The notes: generated by a model not told the origin, from the letters alone. Numbered from the stretch's first letter, positions 18,202 to 28,551 are shown. The stretch is 64,000 nucleotides of DNA from Mediterraneibacter gnavus ATCC 29149 (GCF_008121495.1 NZ_CP043051.1:1591501-1655500); one strand, 5' to 3'. Program-made: numbers and translations.

Positions 18202-18772
18202 CTCCTGAGAATAAGAATTTGTCGTATTCGTTGCGCAGTGCGGTCTTAAAAGAATGATCGATCAGAATATTGCGGCTGCGGATGACGGCACGGATACCGC
18301 CTGTAAAGTCTTCCGCACTGATCGTCAGGTGGATGCCGGTGGCATCTTCCAGAGAAGAACGCTTTTCCTCATCTGAAGGATTGAGATAGATCGTCATCTC
18401 TTCTCCGTTTGCGAATACGATCGCATTGTGAATACAGCGGAGCAGAAAATCATCGTATTCTGCGGTTTTCATATAATCATTTACCAGGGCGTATGCCTCC
18501 TCAAAGATCTTGTCTTTTAGTTCCTGCTGAATGCGGCCCTGGCGGCGTTTTAAATCCAGCTGGGCGCGCGCCATTGCCTGGTTTTTCTGCTGTCTGGCAT
18601 TAACAGTTTCCGCTTTGATACGAGTCTGCATCTGTCGTTTTGCTTCAATTTTATGGTCTTCAAATACTTTTTCCAGTGCATCACGGTAAGAGTCAATAAT
18701 GGCATTGCTCTCGGCTCTTGCTTCTTCCATGGAAGTCGTGCGCAGATGGTTGATCTTTTCTTCTAAAGTCAA
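18185..18772 (-). CDS. ntpE: V/A-type ATPase subunit E (peripheral stalk)
   Basis: 195 residues: a long N-terminal coiled coil (LRTTSMEEARAESNAIIDSYRDALEKVFEDHKIEAKRQ) and a mixed C-terminal domain (AVIRSRNILIDHSFKTALRNEYD) that binds the head. Stator component. It starts behind AGGAGG and overlaps subunit A. Confidence 0.93.
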   Translation of the reverse strand: MTLEEKINHLRTTSMEEARAESNAIIDSYRDALEKVFEDHKIEAKRQMQTRIKAETVNARQQKNQAMARAQLDLKRRQGRIQQELKDKIFEEAYALVNDYMKTAEYDDFLLRCIHNAIVFANGEEMTIYLNPSDEEKRSSLEDATGIHLTISAEDFTGGIRAVIRSRNILIDHSFKTALRNEYDKFLFSGGDSIV

Positions 18773-18801
18773 GAGGATCTCCTCCTTTAAAAATTTTTGC
18801 C

Positions 18802-19110
18802 TTACAATTTCAGTCCGATGGCTTCGGTAATATATGAGGTGATAAAGTCTTTTTTGCGTCCCGTTCCGTGCCGGTCCGGGATTTCGATCAGCAGAGGGAT
18901 TTTTCGATCCAGACGGAATTCATCCAGAATGTCCGGAAATTCCCGTCCGAATTTTTCGGTCAGAAGTACAATGCCGATGGATTTGTCCTGCAGAACCTTT
19001 TCTAATTGTTCTCGCAGTTCCTTTCGTTCATGTACGACGACACCGTCCACACCTGCAAGGCGCATTCCCGTGTAAGTATCGACATTATCACTGATAAGAA
19101 ACATTTTCAT
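18802..19110 (-). CDS. ntpG: V/A-type ATPase subunit F
   Basis: About 102 residues from the ATG at 19110, one base after the stop of subunit K (TAAGATG), so translation is probably coupled. MKMFLISDNVDTYTGMRLAGVDGVVVHERKELREQLEKVL is the typical CheY-like start of the F subunit, and LLIEIPDRHG lies near the end. It binds D in the central stalk. A TTG further upstream (19125) would overlap K and lacks a ribosome site. Confidence 0.92.
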   Translation of the reverse strand: MKMFLISDNVDTYTGMRLAGVDGVVVHERKELREQLEKVLQDKSIGIVLLTEKFGREFPDILDEFRLDRKIPLLIEIPDRHGTGRKKDFITSYITEAIGLKL

Positions 19111-19111
19111 C

Positions 19112-19546
19112 TTAGAGTTTACCAAGGATCATGAAGGAGATGATCAGTCCGTACAGACAAACACCTTCCGCAAGACCTACGAAAATCAGAGATTTACCGA
19201 GTACACTGGAGTCTTCGCTGATTGCGCCTAAAGCAGCGGAGGCTGCACTTGCAACGGCAATACCACCACCGATACAGGAAAGTCCGGTAACCAAAGCAGC
19301 TGCGAGATAGCCGAGTCCGGTGGACAAAGAAGAGGAAGCGGCTGCGGCATCAGCGGCCTGTACCTGTGGGCCTGCAAACATCATGATGGAAGTAATCACG
19401 AATGCGCCAAAGAAGAAAAAGACATTCGTTCCGATGGCACGTTTGTATTTTTTTCGGTTCCTTTCCCCGATCAGATAGTATCCGAATGGGATGATAATGC
19501 TTAAGATCAGTGCTGCGATGAGAATAAGTTTTGTTGTAAGTGTCAT
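19112..19546 (-). CDS. ntpK: V/A-type ATPase subunit K (proteolipid ring)
   Basis: 144 residues with membrane helices at about 5-27, 40-58, 76-108 and 118-143. The third and fourth form the conserved hairpin (GLGYLAAALVTGLSCIGGGIAVA; SLIFVGLAEGVCLYGLIISFMIL) with the ion-binding Glu127. The first two helices are less conserved, so the protein has one standard hairpin plus an N-terminal extension rather than the duplicated four-helix form of enterococcal NtpK. Forms the rotating membrane ring. Confidence 0.92.
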   Translation of the reverse strand: MTLTTKLILIAALILSIIIPFGYYLIGERNRKKYKRAIGTNVFFFFGAFVITSIMMFAGPQVQAADAAAASSSLSTGLGYLAAALVTGLSCIGGGIAVASAASAALGAISEDSSVLGKSLIFVGLAEGVCLYGLIISFMILGKL

Positions 19547-19561
19547 AATTGGAATCCTCCT

Positions 19562-21511
19562 TTAAGAACGTTTCTTTTTTGTAGTTTGAGTTTTGGTATA
19601 TGGGTCAAAAGCTCTTCCGCTTCCTTTATAGAAACGGCTGAACATCTCATAATATTCCAGACGGAGTACCTGAATTCCTACAATCAGGCCTTCCATACCG
19701 CATACGAACAGGTTGCCTAATACGACAACGATCCAGTTCGGGGAGCCGGATTCTGCGCCGGCGAGCATCAGCACGACTTCCATCATGGCAGCGTGGCTGA
19801 CGGCAAATGCACCGATACGAACGAAAGAAAGGGTGTTGGAAAAGTAACTCAGCAAGGTTTCGAAAATCTCGAAAAATCCCTGTACAAAGAACATTGCCTT
19901 TCCTTCTTCCATCTTGTCTGCGCGTTTCTGGATCTTCCGCGTCAAAGGTTCCTTGAACAGAATGAGAAGCAGCGGAATGCCGAACATCACTGCAAGGACG
20001 ATTCCTGCCGGTGTCTTGTGTCCTGTCATAAAAAGTACGATCGTTGCCACTGCGGAAGCGTAAAATACAAGGCCTGCCATTCCATTTGCGTCAAACCATG
20101 CATTTTCTACATCGTGAGACCGGAGCGCATTGACGATGTGCAGGATCATGGCGAGGATGATCAGCCCCATACCAAACGCTACGGACACGATAAATACAGT
20201 GTTCAGCTTACCGATGAACGGCAGTGTGGTCATGTGATCGATCGGCCTTAGCCAGATTGGTTCTATGATATCTTCAAACCCGAAAATACTTCCGAACATA
20301 AATCCGAAGATTGTAGAAAATACACCTGCACATGCAATAATTCCGGCAAGCGGTTTTTTCTTAAAATGATAGATCAGAAAACCACCAATCAACAGCAGCA
20401 GTCCCTGCCCCACATCACCGAACATAACTCCGAAAATAAAGGAGTAGGTGACAGCAACAAAAATAGTCGGATCGATCTCGTTGTGAGCAGGAAGTCCGTA
20501 CATGCCGATGAACATTTCAAATGGTTTGAACAGCTTCGGGTTCTGCAGCTTGACCGGAGGATCTCCAAAATAAGTGTTCCGGTCTTCTTCCACGACAACA
20601 AATACCTTGTCATCATCCTTGACTTCTTCCATAAAGCGGGCAACGTCGTCTTCTGACATCCAGCCGCATAAAATGTAGTAGTCTTCTTTCTGATCTTCCA
20701 TCCGGGCTGCCATTTTCCGGACATCGAAATTGTGGGCAAGCTCTTCCAGACGCTGCTTTGCAGCTACGATCTGAGGGGCTTTTTTGACAAGCATGTCGGC
20801 TGCCTCTTTATTTAGATCCTCAATTTTTCGAGAAATATCGGCAATCTGACGGTTTAGTTTCTGGCAGGCATCTGCCGGTGTTCCGGTGTATTCATCCGGA
20901 ATGGTGATCTTTTCAAAATGCAGGGAACGGAATACAGCATCCACTTTCTGAGATTCTCCGGGTGAAACAAAATATGCACCGTAGAGATAGCTTTCGTCCT
21001 GTTCTCCTTTGACAAAAATTGCACCAAGATCATCGATCAGATATTTTTCCAGGCGGCCGTATTGTTCTACCGGAATCCGTCCAAACCGGTAGTTGATGTA
21101 TTTGTAGCGCAGAATCCGGTCCAGTTCTCCGTCCAGCGGACGAAATGGCTCAATGAGCTTTTGCTTGTTTGCAAGTGTTTCTGTTTCTTTTTTGAGCTTT
21201 TCTTTCTTTGCCTGGATCTTGAGATACGCCTCATTTGTAGTGCGGATCAGTTCGAAAATATCATCCAGACCAAGAGAGGTATCCGGGGAAATTTCATCGG
21301 CATTCTCCAGATATCCGGCGAATTCTTCGGCTTTGCCAAGTGCATCCTTGTAAGGATTGATCTCCACGAACGGCCGGAGATTATCCACAGTTTTTAATTC
21401 CGACAAAGCAGATTCGAGCTGGATCTCATATCTGGACAGATAGAGATCTGTCACCCGGTCGATATCATTTCTTGGGCCGGATATATTGATGAATTTCATT
21501 TTTACAATCAT
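19562..21511 (-). CDS. ntpI: V/A-type ATPase subunit I (membrane stator, a-subunit)
   Basis: 649 residues from the ATG at 21511. GGAGG lies 9 bases upstream and the ATG shares its A with the TAA stop of subunit C (TAATG); a longer frame to 21571 would overlap C. The N-terminal cytosolic half is coiled coil (DEISPDTSLGLDDIFELIRTTNEAY, KKEKLKKETETLANKQK). The C-terminal half has about seven membrane helices (VAVTYSFIFGVMFGDVGQGLLLL, FGFMFGSIFGFEDIIEPIWL, LSYFSNTLSFVRIGAFAVSHAAMM). It carries the ion half-channels facing the K ring. Confidence 0.95.
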   Translation of the reverse strand: MIVKMKFINISGPRNDIDRVTDLYLSRYEIQLESALSELKTVDNLRPFVEINPYKDALGKAEEFAGYLENADEISPDTSLGLDDIFELIRTTNEAYLKIQAKKEKLKKETETLANKQKLIEPFRPLDGELDRILRYKYINYRFGRIPVEQYGRLEKYLIDDLGAIFVKGEQDESYLYGAYFVSPGESQKVDAVFRSLHFEKITIPDEYTGTPADACQKLNRQIADISRKIEDLNKEAADMLVKKAPQIVAAKQRLEELAHNFDVRKMAARMEDQKEDYYILCGWMSEDDVARFMEEVKDDDKVFVVVEEDRNTYFGDPPVKLQNPKLFKPFEMFIGMYGLPAHNEIDPTIFVAVTYSFIFGVMFGDVGQGLLLLIGGFLIYHFKKKPLAGIIACAGVFSTIFGFMFGSIFGFEDIIEPIWLRPIDHMTTLPFIGKLNTVFIVSVAFGMGLIILAMILHIVNALRSHDVENAWFDANGMAGLVFYASAVATIVLFMTGHKTPAGIVLAVMFGIPLLLILFKEPLTRKIQKRADKMEEGKAMFFVQGFFEIFETLLSYFSNTLSFVRIGAFAVSHAAMMEVVLMLAGAESGSPNWIVVVLGNLFVCGMEGLIVGIQVLRLEYYEMFSRFYKGSGRAFDPYTKTQTTKKKRS

Positions 21512-22554
21512 TAAATCTTTCCTCCAACATATCCTAAAGTCTCGCCAGAATTTAATCCGTAACGGATACATTCCATGGCGGTGGTCAGTTTTCGAAGTTC
21601 TTCTTCTTTTAAAAAGAGATACATGTTGATCGAAGCAATCGAATAGGGATTCTGTCTCCGGTCAGCTGTATATAGATGGTACAGGCAGTCCTCATACATC
21701 TGCTCGATCGTTAAGTCCTGTTCAAAATTATAATGTCTTGCGTATGGCGTCTTTTGAAGGACAGCAAAAAATTCATCCATATTAGATGCTTCTGCCATGG
21801 CTTTTATCTGCTCCACAGAAATCCGGTAATGAATCGGGATCAAAAGGGAGTAAATATCGGCTTCCTTCAAATTAAAATGCTTTTTGGCCCGGTAGATCCA
21901 CTGCATATTCAGCAGATCAATCTTGGAGCCACAGTCTCTGGTGAAAAGCTCCAGTTCTTTTTTCTTCAGAAACTTTTTGCGCTCTTTCCACATGGCGGTA
22001 AAATAATAAAGGTTCAACGCAAGATCGTAATCAAACAGGGTGACAGACTGACTGTCTTTTAGTTTTTTCAGCGGTTCGTAATACTCTGTGCCTTTCAGAT
22101 TTTCTACGAGCTGGTCCGTTGTTCTGGAGGTGATCAGCTTTTCAATGGAAATCTGCGAGTATTTGTCAAAAAACGGTTTCTTGTGGTTCAGATCAAATGG
22201 TTCCTGATAATGATTGATGACAATGCGCAGGCAGTAATTGATCAGATCCACCTCATACCGCTTTAAGTAAAGTTTTAAAAACTTTCTCTGATTCGGTCCG
22301 CAGAAACGGTAAATCTTTGTGTAATCGTGGTACAGCGAGAGAATCAGCACTTTTTCGATGTTGCCTCTGTGCAGCATGGTCTCATCCATATCCTGAAGTA
22401 CATCCTGATAGGAAGAATTTGCATTTAAATAGGAAACCAGTTCGGTGATACTTGTAAGAGCTGATATCTCCTCAAACTGTTCATCTGTGAGCAGTCTGGC
22501 TTCCATGGCACGCAGCTTGGTGATGATCCCACTGTATTCGAGTAAGTTTCCCAT
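21511..22554 (-). CDS. ntpC: V/A-type ATPase subunit C
   Basis: 347 residues, helical. LLEYSGIITKLRAMEARLLTDEQFEEISAL and FLKLYLKRYEVDLINYCLRIV are typical of subunit C (AC39/d type), the funnel that joins the central stalk to the proteolipid ring. It overlaps subunit I by one base and begins 3 bp after the stalk gene. Confidence 0.92.
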   Translation of the reverse strand: MGNLLEYSGIITKLRAMEARLLTDEQFEEISALTSITELVSYLNANSSYQDVLQDMDETMLHRGNIEKVLILSLYHDYTKIYRFCGPNQRKFLKLYLKRYEVDLINYCLRIVINHYQEPFDLNHKKPFFDKYSQISIEKLITSRTTDQLVENLKGTEYYEPLKKLKDSQSVTLFDYDLALNLYYFTAMWKERKKFLKKKELELFTRDCGSKIDLLNMQWIYRAKKHFNLKEADIYSLLIPIHYRISVEQIKAMAEASNMDEFFAVLQKTPYARHYNFEQDLTIEQMYEDCLYHLYTADRRQNPYSIASINMYLFLKEEELRKLTTAMECIRYGLNSGETLGYVGGKI

Positions 22555-22557
22555 ATG

Positions 22558-22869
22558 TTACACCTCTGTGATTCGTTTTAAAATTTCCTGTGCATAAAGT
22601 GTGTGCCTGCTTTCGTATTCTTTCTTGAGTGCAAGTACACAACTGTCGTTTGATTCTGCCTGCTGATCTAAGAGAGTCTGCGTATCTGCTTCCAGAGCTT
22701 CCCGGATTTTTTGCAGATGTGCCTGTGTCTCTTGTTCCAGATCCAGATCAAACTGCTTTCGCTTTTCTTCATATTCTTTATCCAGGACGGATTTTTGAAG
22801 TTCCGCATGTTCTGCGATCGCAGATGCGGCAGATTCGATCTCCGTCAATTTGTTAATAATAGACTCCAT
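22558..22869 (-). CDS. V/A-type ATPase peripheral stalk protein (G/H-like)
   Basis: 103 residues of almost continuous coiled coil (SAASAIAEHAELQKSVLDKEYEEKRKQFDLDLEQETQAHLQKI). First gene of the operon, in the position where ntpF or ahaH lies in other V/A-ATPase operons. It should pair with subunit E to form the peripheral stalk. Assignment rests on position and coiled-coil nature as much as on sequence. Confidence 0.8.
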   Translation of the reverse strand: MESIINKLTEIESAASAIAEHAELQKSVLDKEYEEKRKQFDLDLEQETQAHLQKIREALEADTQTLLDQQAESNDSCVLALKKEYESRHTLYAQEILKRITEV

Positions 22870-23196
22870 AAAAAGCCCCCTTTTTAGTCAGAATATATAA
22901 TACACTATCATACACCTTTTGGCTGAAAAAACAATCACTTTGTCGATTATTTTATGATTTTTCATAAAAATTCATATGAAAATAATCAAAATAGTCATAT
23001 TTGTCTGTTTTCTGGAATATATAGTTTGTACAAAACTATGAAAAAATAAAGTGCAAAAAGCAATATATTACATAAAAATAACAATAAAACACTAGAAAAC
23101 AGGGGGTGTGGTAAAATATAATAAAAATGATAAGTATATTGTGGAAAAACTATTCTTTTCACAGTATAAATTTGGGGCAAAACAAGGAGGAATACT
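22870..23196. other. AT-rich divergent intergenic region
   Basis: 327 bp between the ATPase operon (leaving leftward) and the large surface protein (leaving rightward). A TATAAT at 23117-23122 and another -10-like TATTAT on the minus strand near 22893-22900 are possible promoters; -35 boxes are poor for both. No gene, strong hairpin or repeat array seen. Confidence 0.4.
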
Positions 23197-26100
23197 ATGA
23201 AGAAAGGAAAAAAAGGCCTTGCATTGGCAATGACACTGGCAGTCACAATGACTTCTGTGCCAACAGCTTTTGCGCTGGATGGCAATGCACAGCCGACAAA
23301 GCAGCCGGATAATCAGTTGGGTCAGAGAGATACAAAAGCGATTTCCTACAAGTATACAAAGCTGGATCAGGCACCAATGAAGGAAAGTGTGCAGGCAAGC
23401 TCTGAGAATACGCCGATGCAATGGAGTGAAGGCCCGGCAAATCTGGCATTTGATGGGGATGTTAATACAGGATGGCATACCGATTATAACACACATCAAG
23501 GTCCGTATACGATAGAATGGAATTTGGGCGGAACCTATAAGATTGGAAAAGTGGAATATACTAGAAAGAAGACAGGAGCTGCCGGAATCTGGAAAGAAAT
23601 TAAAATTGAAGTGAAAAATGGAGAAACTGGCAGTTGGCAGACTGCATATAATGGTACAATTGCAGAGACTGCAGATGGAGCAAGTACTGATATTACATTT
23701 GAACCAGTCGATGCAAGTGATGTAAAAGTTACGGTAGTAAAAAGTTATGATAATCCAGAAGGAAAATATGCTTCTGCCGGAGAAATCAATGTTTACTCTG
23801 CAACAAAAGAAGTGACTCTGGTAAATCCGATTAAAATCTTACCGGAAGAGGGTAAGACCACCACGATGAAAGAAGGCGAGACTCAGCAGTTCCGATATGA
23901 GTTGACGCAGGAAGCTGAAGAAGCGGGCGGAACCGTAAAATGGAGAGTTCAGGACAGTAGTATTCTGAAGGTGGATGAGAACGGTTTTGTGACAGCAGTT
24001 AGTGCTGGAAAAGGAAAAGTATCAGCCAATTATAAATTGGGAAATACAACCTATAATACATACATCGACGTTACTGTAGAAAAAGTAGAGACAGAATGCA
24101 CGATTAGCCTGAACGGAACACAGTACAAAGGAATGAGTCTTCAGGAAGTTGTAGAACAATCAAAATTAACAGAATTAACGAGCGTAAAATTTGAGAGCGG
24201 TGTGATTCGTGATGCAGATTTTGATTATTTGAAAAAGTTCAATCGTCTTCAGTGGACATTGAAAGAATTCAGTATTGGTGACGATGTCAAATTACGGGGA
24301 CTCAGTGGAGATGCCATTCCATTGAATGCTTTTTATGCATCGTATCCGGGATATAACATAGAAAAAGTATATCTTGGAAAAAATGTAAAAGGAATGGGAA
24401 TGAATGCATTCGGAATGTGCAGAAGCTTAATCAGTTTTGAAGCACCTGGTCTGGAAGAAATGCATACTACTGCTTTGAACCGAGTGAATGGATTGGCGGA
24501 ATTAAACCTGCCGTCATTAAAAGTAGTGAATGGTCCATTGTTTGGTAATATGAGCAATAGTACGACAGAAACAGTAAAACTTCCGGCTGTTACAGAGCTT
24601 GATGATGATGCGTTTAAATATTTAGGAGCATTAAAGACGCTGGAATTAGGCGCAACACCTCCGTCGTTGAGTATTTCTGCCGGTGAGTTGAAATTTGCAA
24701 AAGGTGTCGTAGATAATCTGAAACTTGTGATTCCGGAAGGTGCGTTAGATGCATATAAGGCAAGTCCTGGATATAATGCAGAGCAGAATACATGGTATGG
24801 AATCAAACTTTCAGAACCTCAGGAAGAAGTTCATATCAATGCAACGATCAACGGAACAGCTGTTGACGGTGCGAGCCTGGAAAAAGCAGTTGAAAAATCT
24901 GGTGTAGCTGTGGATGCGGTGACTTCCTTGACAATCAATTCCGGAAAAGTAACACAGGAAGATCTGGCTTATTTGAAGAGCATTTCAAGACTTGAAACAT
25001 TCGAAATGAATGTTGGAGACAATCTGCAGTTGATCGGAATGGATGGACAGCCTACAACTGTATTAAGTAAAGATACCGCAGTGATTGAATTTGCACCTAA
25101 ACGTGCCGGAAGCAGCCGCGCAGATATGACAACACTCACATTGGGCGGTATTACAGAAATTTACAATGGAGGATTAAAAGCATATGACTCTATTGAAACG
25201 ATTCATATGCCAGATGTTGTTACAGTAGGAGCAAGTGCTTTTGGCTTGGGAGCATGGTTAGAGACATTAGATCTGTCCAGTGCAAAGACAATTGGAGCTA
25301 ATGCATTTAATGGATGTAAGCGTTTGGAAAGTCTGACAATGAATGCAGTCGAGACACTGGGAGAAGGATCCTTTAAATACACAGATGCGCTTGATAGCCT
25401 GACACTTCCTGCTACGATTAAAAATATTGAAGATATTCGATTTGGAATTTGTAAAAATGGAAATAAGAGCGGTGCTAAAATTACAATTTTGGCAACAACT
25501 CCACCGACTGTTGACAGTGCGGCATTTACCGGTGTATCTAGTGTGACACGGCCGGCTACTGTGACAGTACCTCAGGGAGCGCTTGCTGCATATGTAGCTC
25601 AGGTAAATCCAAAGGCTGATGTAGCGAAAGTACTGAAGAGACAGGATATCAATTGGAATTCGTTGTATTTAAGAGAAGAAGGCTCTTCTTTGGTGGAATA
25701 TAAGGCAAAATGTGGCACATGGGCAGATCAGTATGCATATGTAGCAACAGGCCAGACGATCACAGCAGATAAGTTGGCGGCTCTGCATAAAGATGATCAG
25801 AAGAACTTGAAAGAAAACGAAGAACTTAAAGGCTGGAATACAAAGAAAGATGGTTCCGGTGATATGGTGACAGCAGAAACGGTTGTATCAGAAGAAATGA
25901 CCGTTTATCCGGTGATCGGAGAAAAAGCAGAAGAGATTCATATCACTGCAAAAGTAAATGGCGGAGAGTCTCTCGGTGGAGAAACTCTTGCAAAAGTAGT
26001 AGAAAAAGCAAATACGACAGCAGAAGGAGTTACATCTCTGGTGATTGAGTCCGGAAAAGTAACCCAGGACGATCTTGCAACATTGAAGAGTATGACAAGA

Positions 26101-28461
26101 CTGACAAATCTGGAAATGAATCTGGACGGAGATCTGGAGCTGATTGGTGCAGAAGGAACAGCAACGACAGTATTACCGGCTGAGTTATTCATAAAATCCA
26201 GTCTGGAGACAGTTTCCTTGGCAGGATTTACAGAGATTGGAGAAAGCGCTTTTAAGGATACAAAATATCTGGAAAGTGTCACCATTCCGAATGTGACAGT
26301 GATTGGAGCCGGAGCATTTGCAAATACAGCGAGACTTGAGAGTATTGAACTTCCTGCAGTGACAGAAATTGGCGCAAGTGCATTTGCAAGAGCTCAGAAA
26401 TTAGAGACAGTAACAATGCCAAGTGTTGTGACGATCGGAGCGTCAGCATTCGAACATACATTGGTAGAGGATGTAACACTCCCTGCTACGATCACAAGTA
26501 TTGGATCCAGGGCATTTGTTGGTAAACCAAATGGTAAGAGAGAACTGCATATTACGATTGAAACAGCAACACCACCGACAATTGATGGTTCTTTTGCAAC
26601 ACATGCCGATGCTTATGTGAAAGTTCCAGACGGTTCTCTTGGAGCATATTTGCCGAATCTGGATCTGAGCAAACCATTTAAAAATTCAGGAGATACAAAA
26701 TGGGGCGGACTTCGCGTGATTGATAATGCGCAGAAACTGCTGACTTATCATGGAGTGAACAGCTGGGATAAGATGTACGCATATGTGGTAAGCGGTACAG
26801 CGATCACAGAGAGCAGATTCCCGACTACATTTGAAAATGGAGACAAGATCTTAAGTGGATGGAATACATCAAAAGACGGAACAGGAACACCGGTGGATGC
26901 CAACACAGTTGTAACAGAAGATATGACGCTGTATGCACAGTGGAGCGAACCGGCAGTGGATCTGGATGTTGCCGTATCTTATTCAAATGTGGATGAAGCA
27001 GGCGAAACAATCTGGACAAATCAGGATGTGACCGTGACTCTGACAGCAAACGAACCTGTTCAGGATATTGAAGGATGGACTCGCGTATCCGATACCGTGC
27101 TGACAAAAGCTTACAGCCAGAATGGAACCTATAGCGTTACGGTAGTTTCCAATGACAATCAGCAGAAAGAAGTGACCTACACGGTAGCAGGCATTGACAA
27201 ACAGGCTCCGAATGTAAGCGTCAAAGGCGAAGGAAATGGAGATCGTTTCCGCAAGATCACAGGAATCGCAGTGCACGATACAGAAGGTGTCAAAGAACTG
27301 AAGGTCAATGATACAGTTACAGAGATCAACAGCAAGTACAAATACCTGACAGACATCGAAAAAATCGGTGTAAAAGAAGGAGAAAATACAGCAGTTGTTG
27401 TAGATCAGGCAGGAAATGAAAAGACAGTGACATTCCACTATGATACCGTTGCTCCGACATTCCAGTGGATCGTGGACAACAGTAAACTGGAACAGTCCAA
27501 AGAAGTACGTCTTGAGACAAGCGAAGAGATCCAGCTTCCGGGTGAAGGATGGTCTCTGAAAGGCCAGGAAAACGGAACTTATGTCTATGTGAAGACCTTT
27601 ACAGCAAACTGGAAAGACAAAGCATTTACAGTGACAGACCTTGCAGGCAATGTATCAGAACCGCAGTTTGTAGAAGTAAAACGCATCGACAATACAAAAC
27701 CGGCAGTGGTAGAACTGACACAGGATATCACAGACTGGACCAAGAAAGATGTAACTGTGACGATCAAGACCTCTGTAGACTGTGCAACACCGGAAGGATG
27801 GAAGAAAGTCAATAAGAGAACCTTCACAAAAGTATTTACTGCAAGTGGAGAATACAGCGTTACCCTGACAAGTGCAACAGGAGTGACAGGAGATGCGTAT
27901 GTATTTAGCATTACAAACATTGACAAAGAAGCACCGGTGATTGATTATGCAGCCATTGAAGCAGCAAAGGGATATAAGAGAGAGATCCCGTTGAATGAGG
28001 GAGAAGAGTACACAGAAGAACAGCTGACAGAGATGTTCACAAAACCGGAGTGGGTAAAAGATAATTCCGGCACAGCAGCATTTAAAGTAGACAAATGGGG
28101 TCTGGAACACGGTCTGGATGGATATCAGCCATTTACATCCAAGACACCTGGTGAATATAAAGTTCGCTTCTATGCATACGATGCAGCTGGAAACAACAGC
28201 AGTTTTGATGTTTATGTGAAAGTATTAGAGCCGGAAGTAGAAGAACGCACGACAACAGTAAATTATACGGTATTTATTGACGGCCGTGTTCGTACCGGAC
28301 AGTGGACACATACAGGAACTGAGACGGGAGAATTTAGATTTGATCTGTCTATGGTAAAAAATCTGCCGGCAAGCTATGAACTGGAAGAGGGAGAAGAAGG
28401 ATATCGGATGCTGCAGTATGGTGATATGACTTCGGTAACGTTCTACCTTACAATAAAATAA
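23197..28461 (+). CDS. Large secreted surface protein: F5/8C, Ig-like, BspA LRR and InlB repeats
   Basis: 1754 residues, start behind AAGGAGG. A Sec signal peptide (KKGKKGLALAMTLAVTMTSVPTAFA) is followed by an F5/8C-like carbohydrate-binding module (about 55-200, ENTPMQWSEGPANLAFDGDVNTGWHTDY), a Big2-like Ig domain (about 210-300) and three blocks of BspA-type leucine-rich repeats (about 370-540, 560-800, 920-1140; repeats such as IGASAFARAQKLETVTMPSV). Two InlB/Listeria-Bacteroides repeats close the second and third blocks (GWNTKKDGSGDMVTAETVVS; GWNTSKDGTGTPVDANTVVT). The C-terminus has repeated Ig-like modules. No LPXTG or membrane anchor, so it may be released or bound non-covalently. Likely role: binding glycans or host surfaces. 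Confidence 0.88.
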   Translation: MKKGKKGLALAMTLAVTMTSVPTAFALDGNAQPTKQPDNQLGQRDTKAISYKYTKLDQAPMKESVQASSENTPMQWSEGPANLAFDGDVNTGWHTDYNTHQGPYTIEWNLGGTYKIGKVEYTRKKTGAAGIWKEIKIEVKNGETGSWQTAYNGTIAETADGASTDITFEPVDASDVKVTVVKSYDNPEGKYASAGEINVYSATKEVTLVNPIKILPEEGKTTTMKEGETQQFRYELTQEAEEAGGTVKWRVQDSSILKVDENGFVTAVSAGKGKVSANYKLGNTTYNTYIDVTVEKVETECTISLNGTQYKGMSLQEVVEQSKLTELTSVKFESGVIRDADFDYLKKFNRLQWTLKEFSIGDDVKLRGLSGDAIPLNAFYASYPGYNIEKVYLGKNVKGMGMNAFGMCRSLISFEAPGLEEMHTTALNRVNGLAELNLPSLKVVNGPLFGNMSNSTTETVKLPAVTELDDDAFKYLGALKTLELGATPPSLSISAGELKFAKGVVDNLKLVIPEGALDAYKASPGYNAEQNTWYGIKLSEPQEEVHINATINGTAVDGASLEKAVEKSGVAVDAVTSLTINSGKVTQEDLAYLKSISRLETFEMNVGDNLQLIGMDGQPTTVLSKDTAVIEFAPKRAGSSRADMTTLTLGGITEIYNGGLKAYDSIETIHMPDVVTVGASAFGLGAWLETLDLSSAKTIGANAFNGCKRLESLTMNAVETLGEGSFKYTDALDSLTLPATIKNIEDIRFGICKNGNKSGAKITILATTPPTVDSAAFTGVSSVTRPATVTVPQGALAAYVAQVNPKADVAKVLKRQDINWNSLYLREEGSSLVEYKAKCGTWADQYAYVATGQTITADKLAALHKDDQKNLKENEELKGWNTKKDGSGDMVTAETVVSEEMTVYPVIGEKAEEIHITAKVNGGESLGGETLAKVVEKANTTAEGVTSLVIESGKVTQDDLATLKSMTRLTNLEMNLDGDLELIGAEGTATTVLPAELFIKSSLETVSLAGFTEIGESAFKDTKYLESVTIPNVTVIGAGAFANTARLESIELPAVTEIGASAFARAQKLETVTMPSVVTIGASAFEHTLVEDVTLPATITSIGSRAFVGKPNGKRELHITIETATPPTIDGSFATHADAYVKVPDGSLGAYLPNLDLSKPFKNSGDTKWGGLRVIDNAQKLLTYHGVNSWDKMYAYVVSGTAITESRFPTTFENGDKILSGWNTSKDGTGTPVDANTVVTEDMTLYAQWSEPAVDLDVAVSYSNVDEAGETIWTNQDVTVTLTANEPVQDIEGWTRVSDTVLTKAYSQNGTYSVTVVSNDNQQKEVTYTVAGIDKQAPNVSVKGEGNGDRFRKITGIAVHDTEGVKELKVNDTVTEINSKYKYLTDIEKIGVKEGENTAVVVDQAGNEKTVTFHYDTVAPTFQWIVDNSKLEQSKEVRLETSEEIQLPGEGWSLKGQENGTYVYVKTFTANWKDKAFTVTDLAGNVSEPQFVEVKRIDNTKPAVVELTQDITDWTKKDVTVTIKTSVDCATPEGWKKVNKRTFTKVFTASGEYSVTLTSATGVTGDAYVFSITNIDKEAPVIDYAAIEAAKGYKREIPLNEGEEYTEEQLTEMFTKPEWVKDNSGTAAFKVDKWGLEHGLDGYQPFTSKTPGEYKVRFYAYDAAGNNSSFDVYVKVLEPEVEERTTTVNYTVFIDGRVRTGQWTHTGTETGEFRFDLSMVKNLPASYELEEGEEGYRMLQYGDMTSVTFYLTIK

Positions 28462-28497
28462 AGAGCAGAGTTTTTAGATTCTGTAAACAGTTTTAAA

Positions 28498-28551
28498 TCC
28501 GCCTGAGCAAACGAGGGAAAATAAAATCTCCGTCTGGTCAGGCGGAAATTT
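28498..28551 (+). terminator. Terminator of the surface protein gene
   Basis: TCCGCCTGA (28498-28506) pairs with TCAGGCGGA (28538-28546), followed by AATTTTG. A long loop but a strong GC stem. Confidence 0.7.

Noticed and set aside
24300..26600. DNA repeats as a mobile or CRISPR-like array
   Set aside because: These are coding repeats of the leucine-rich surface protein.
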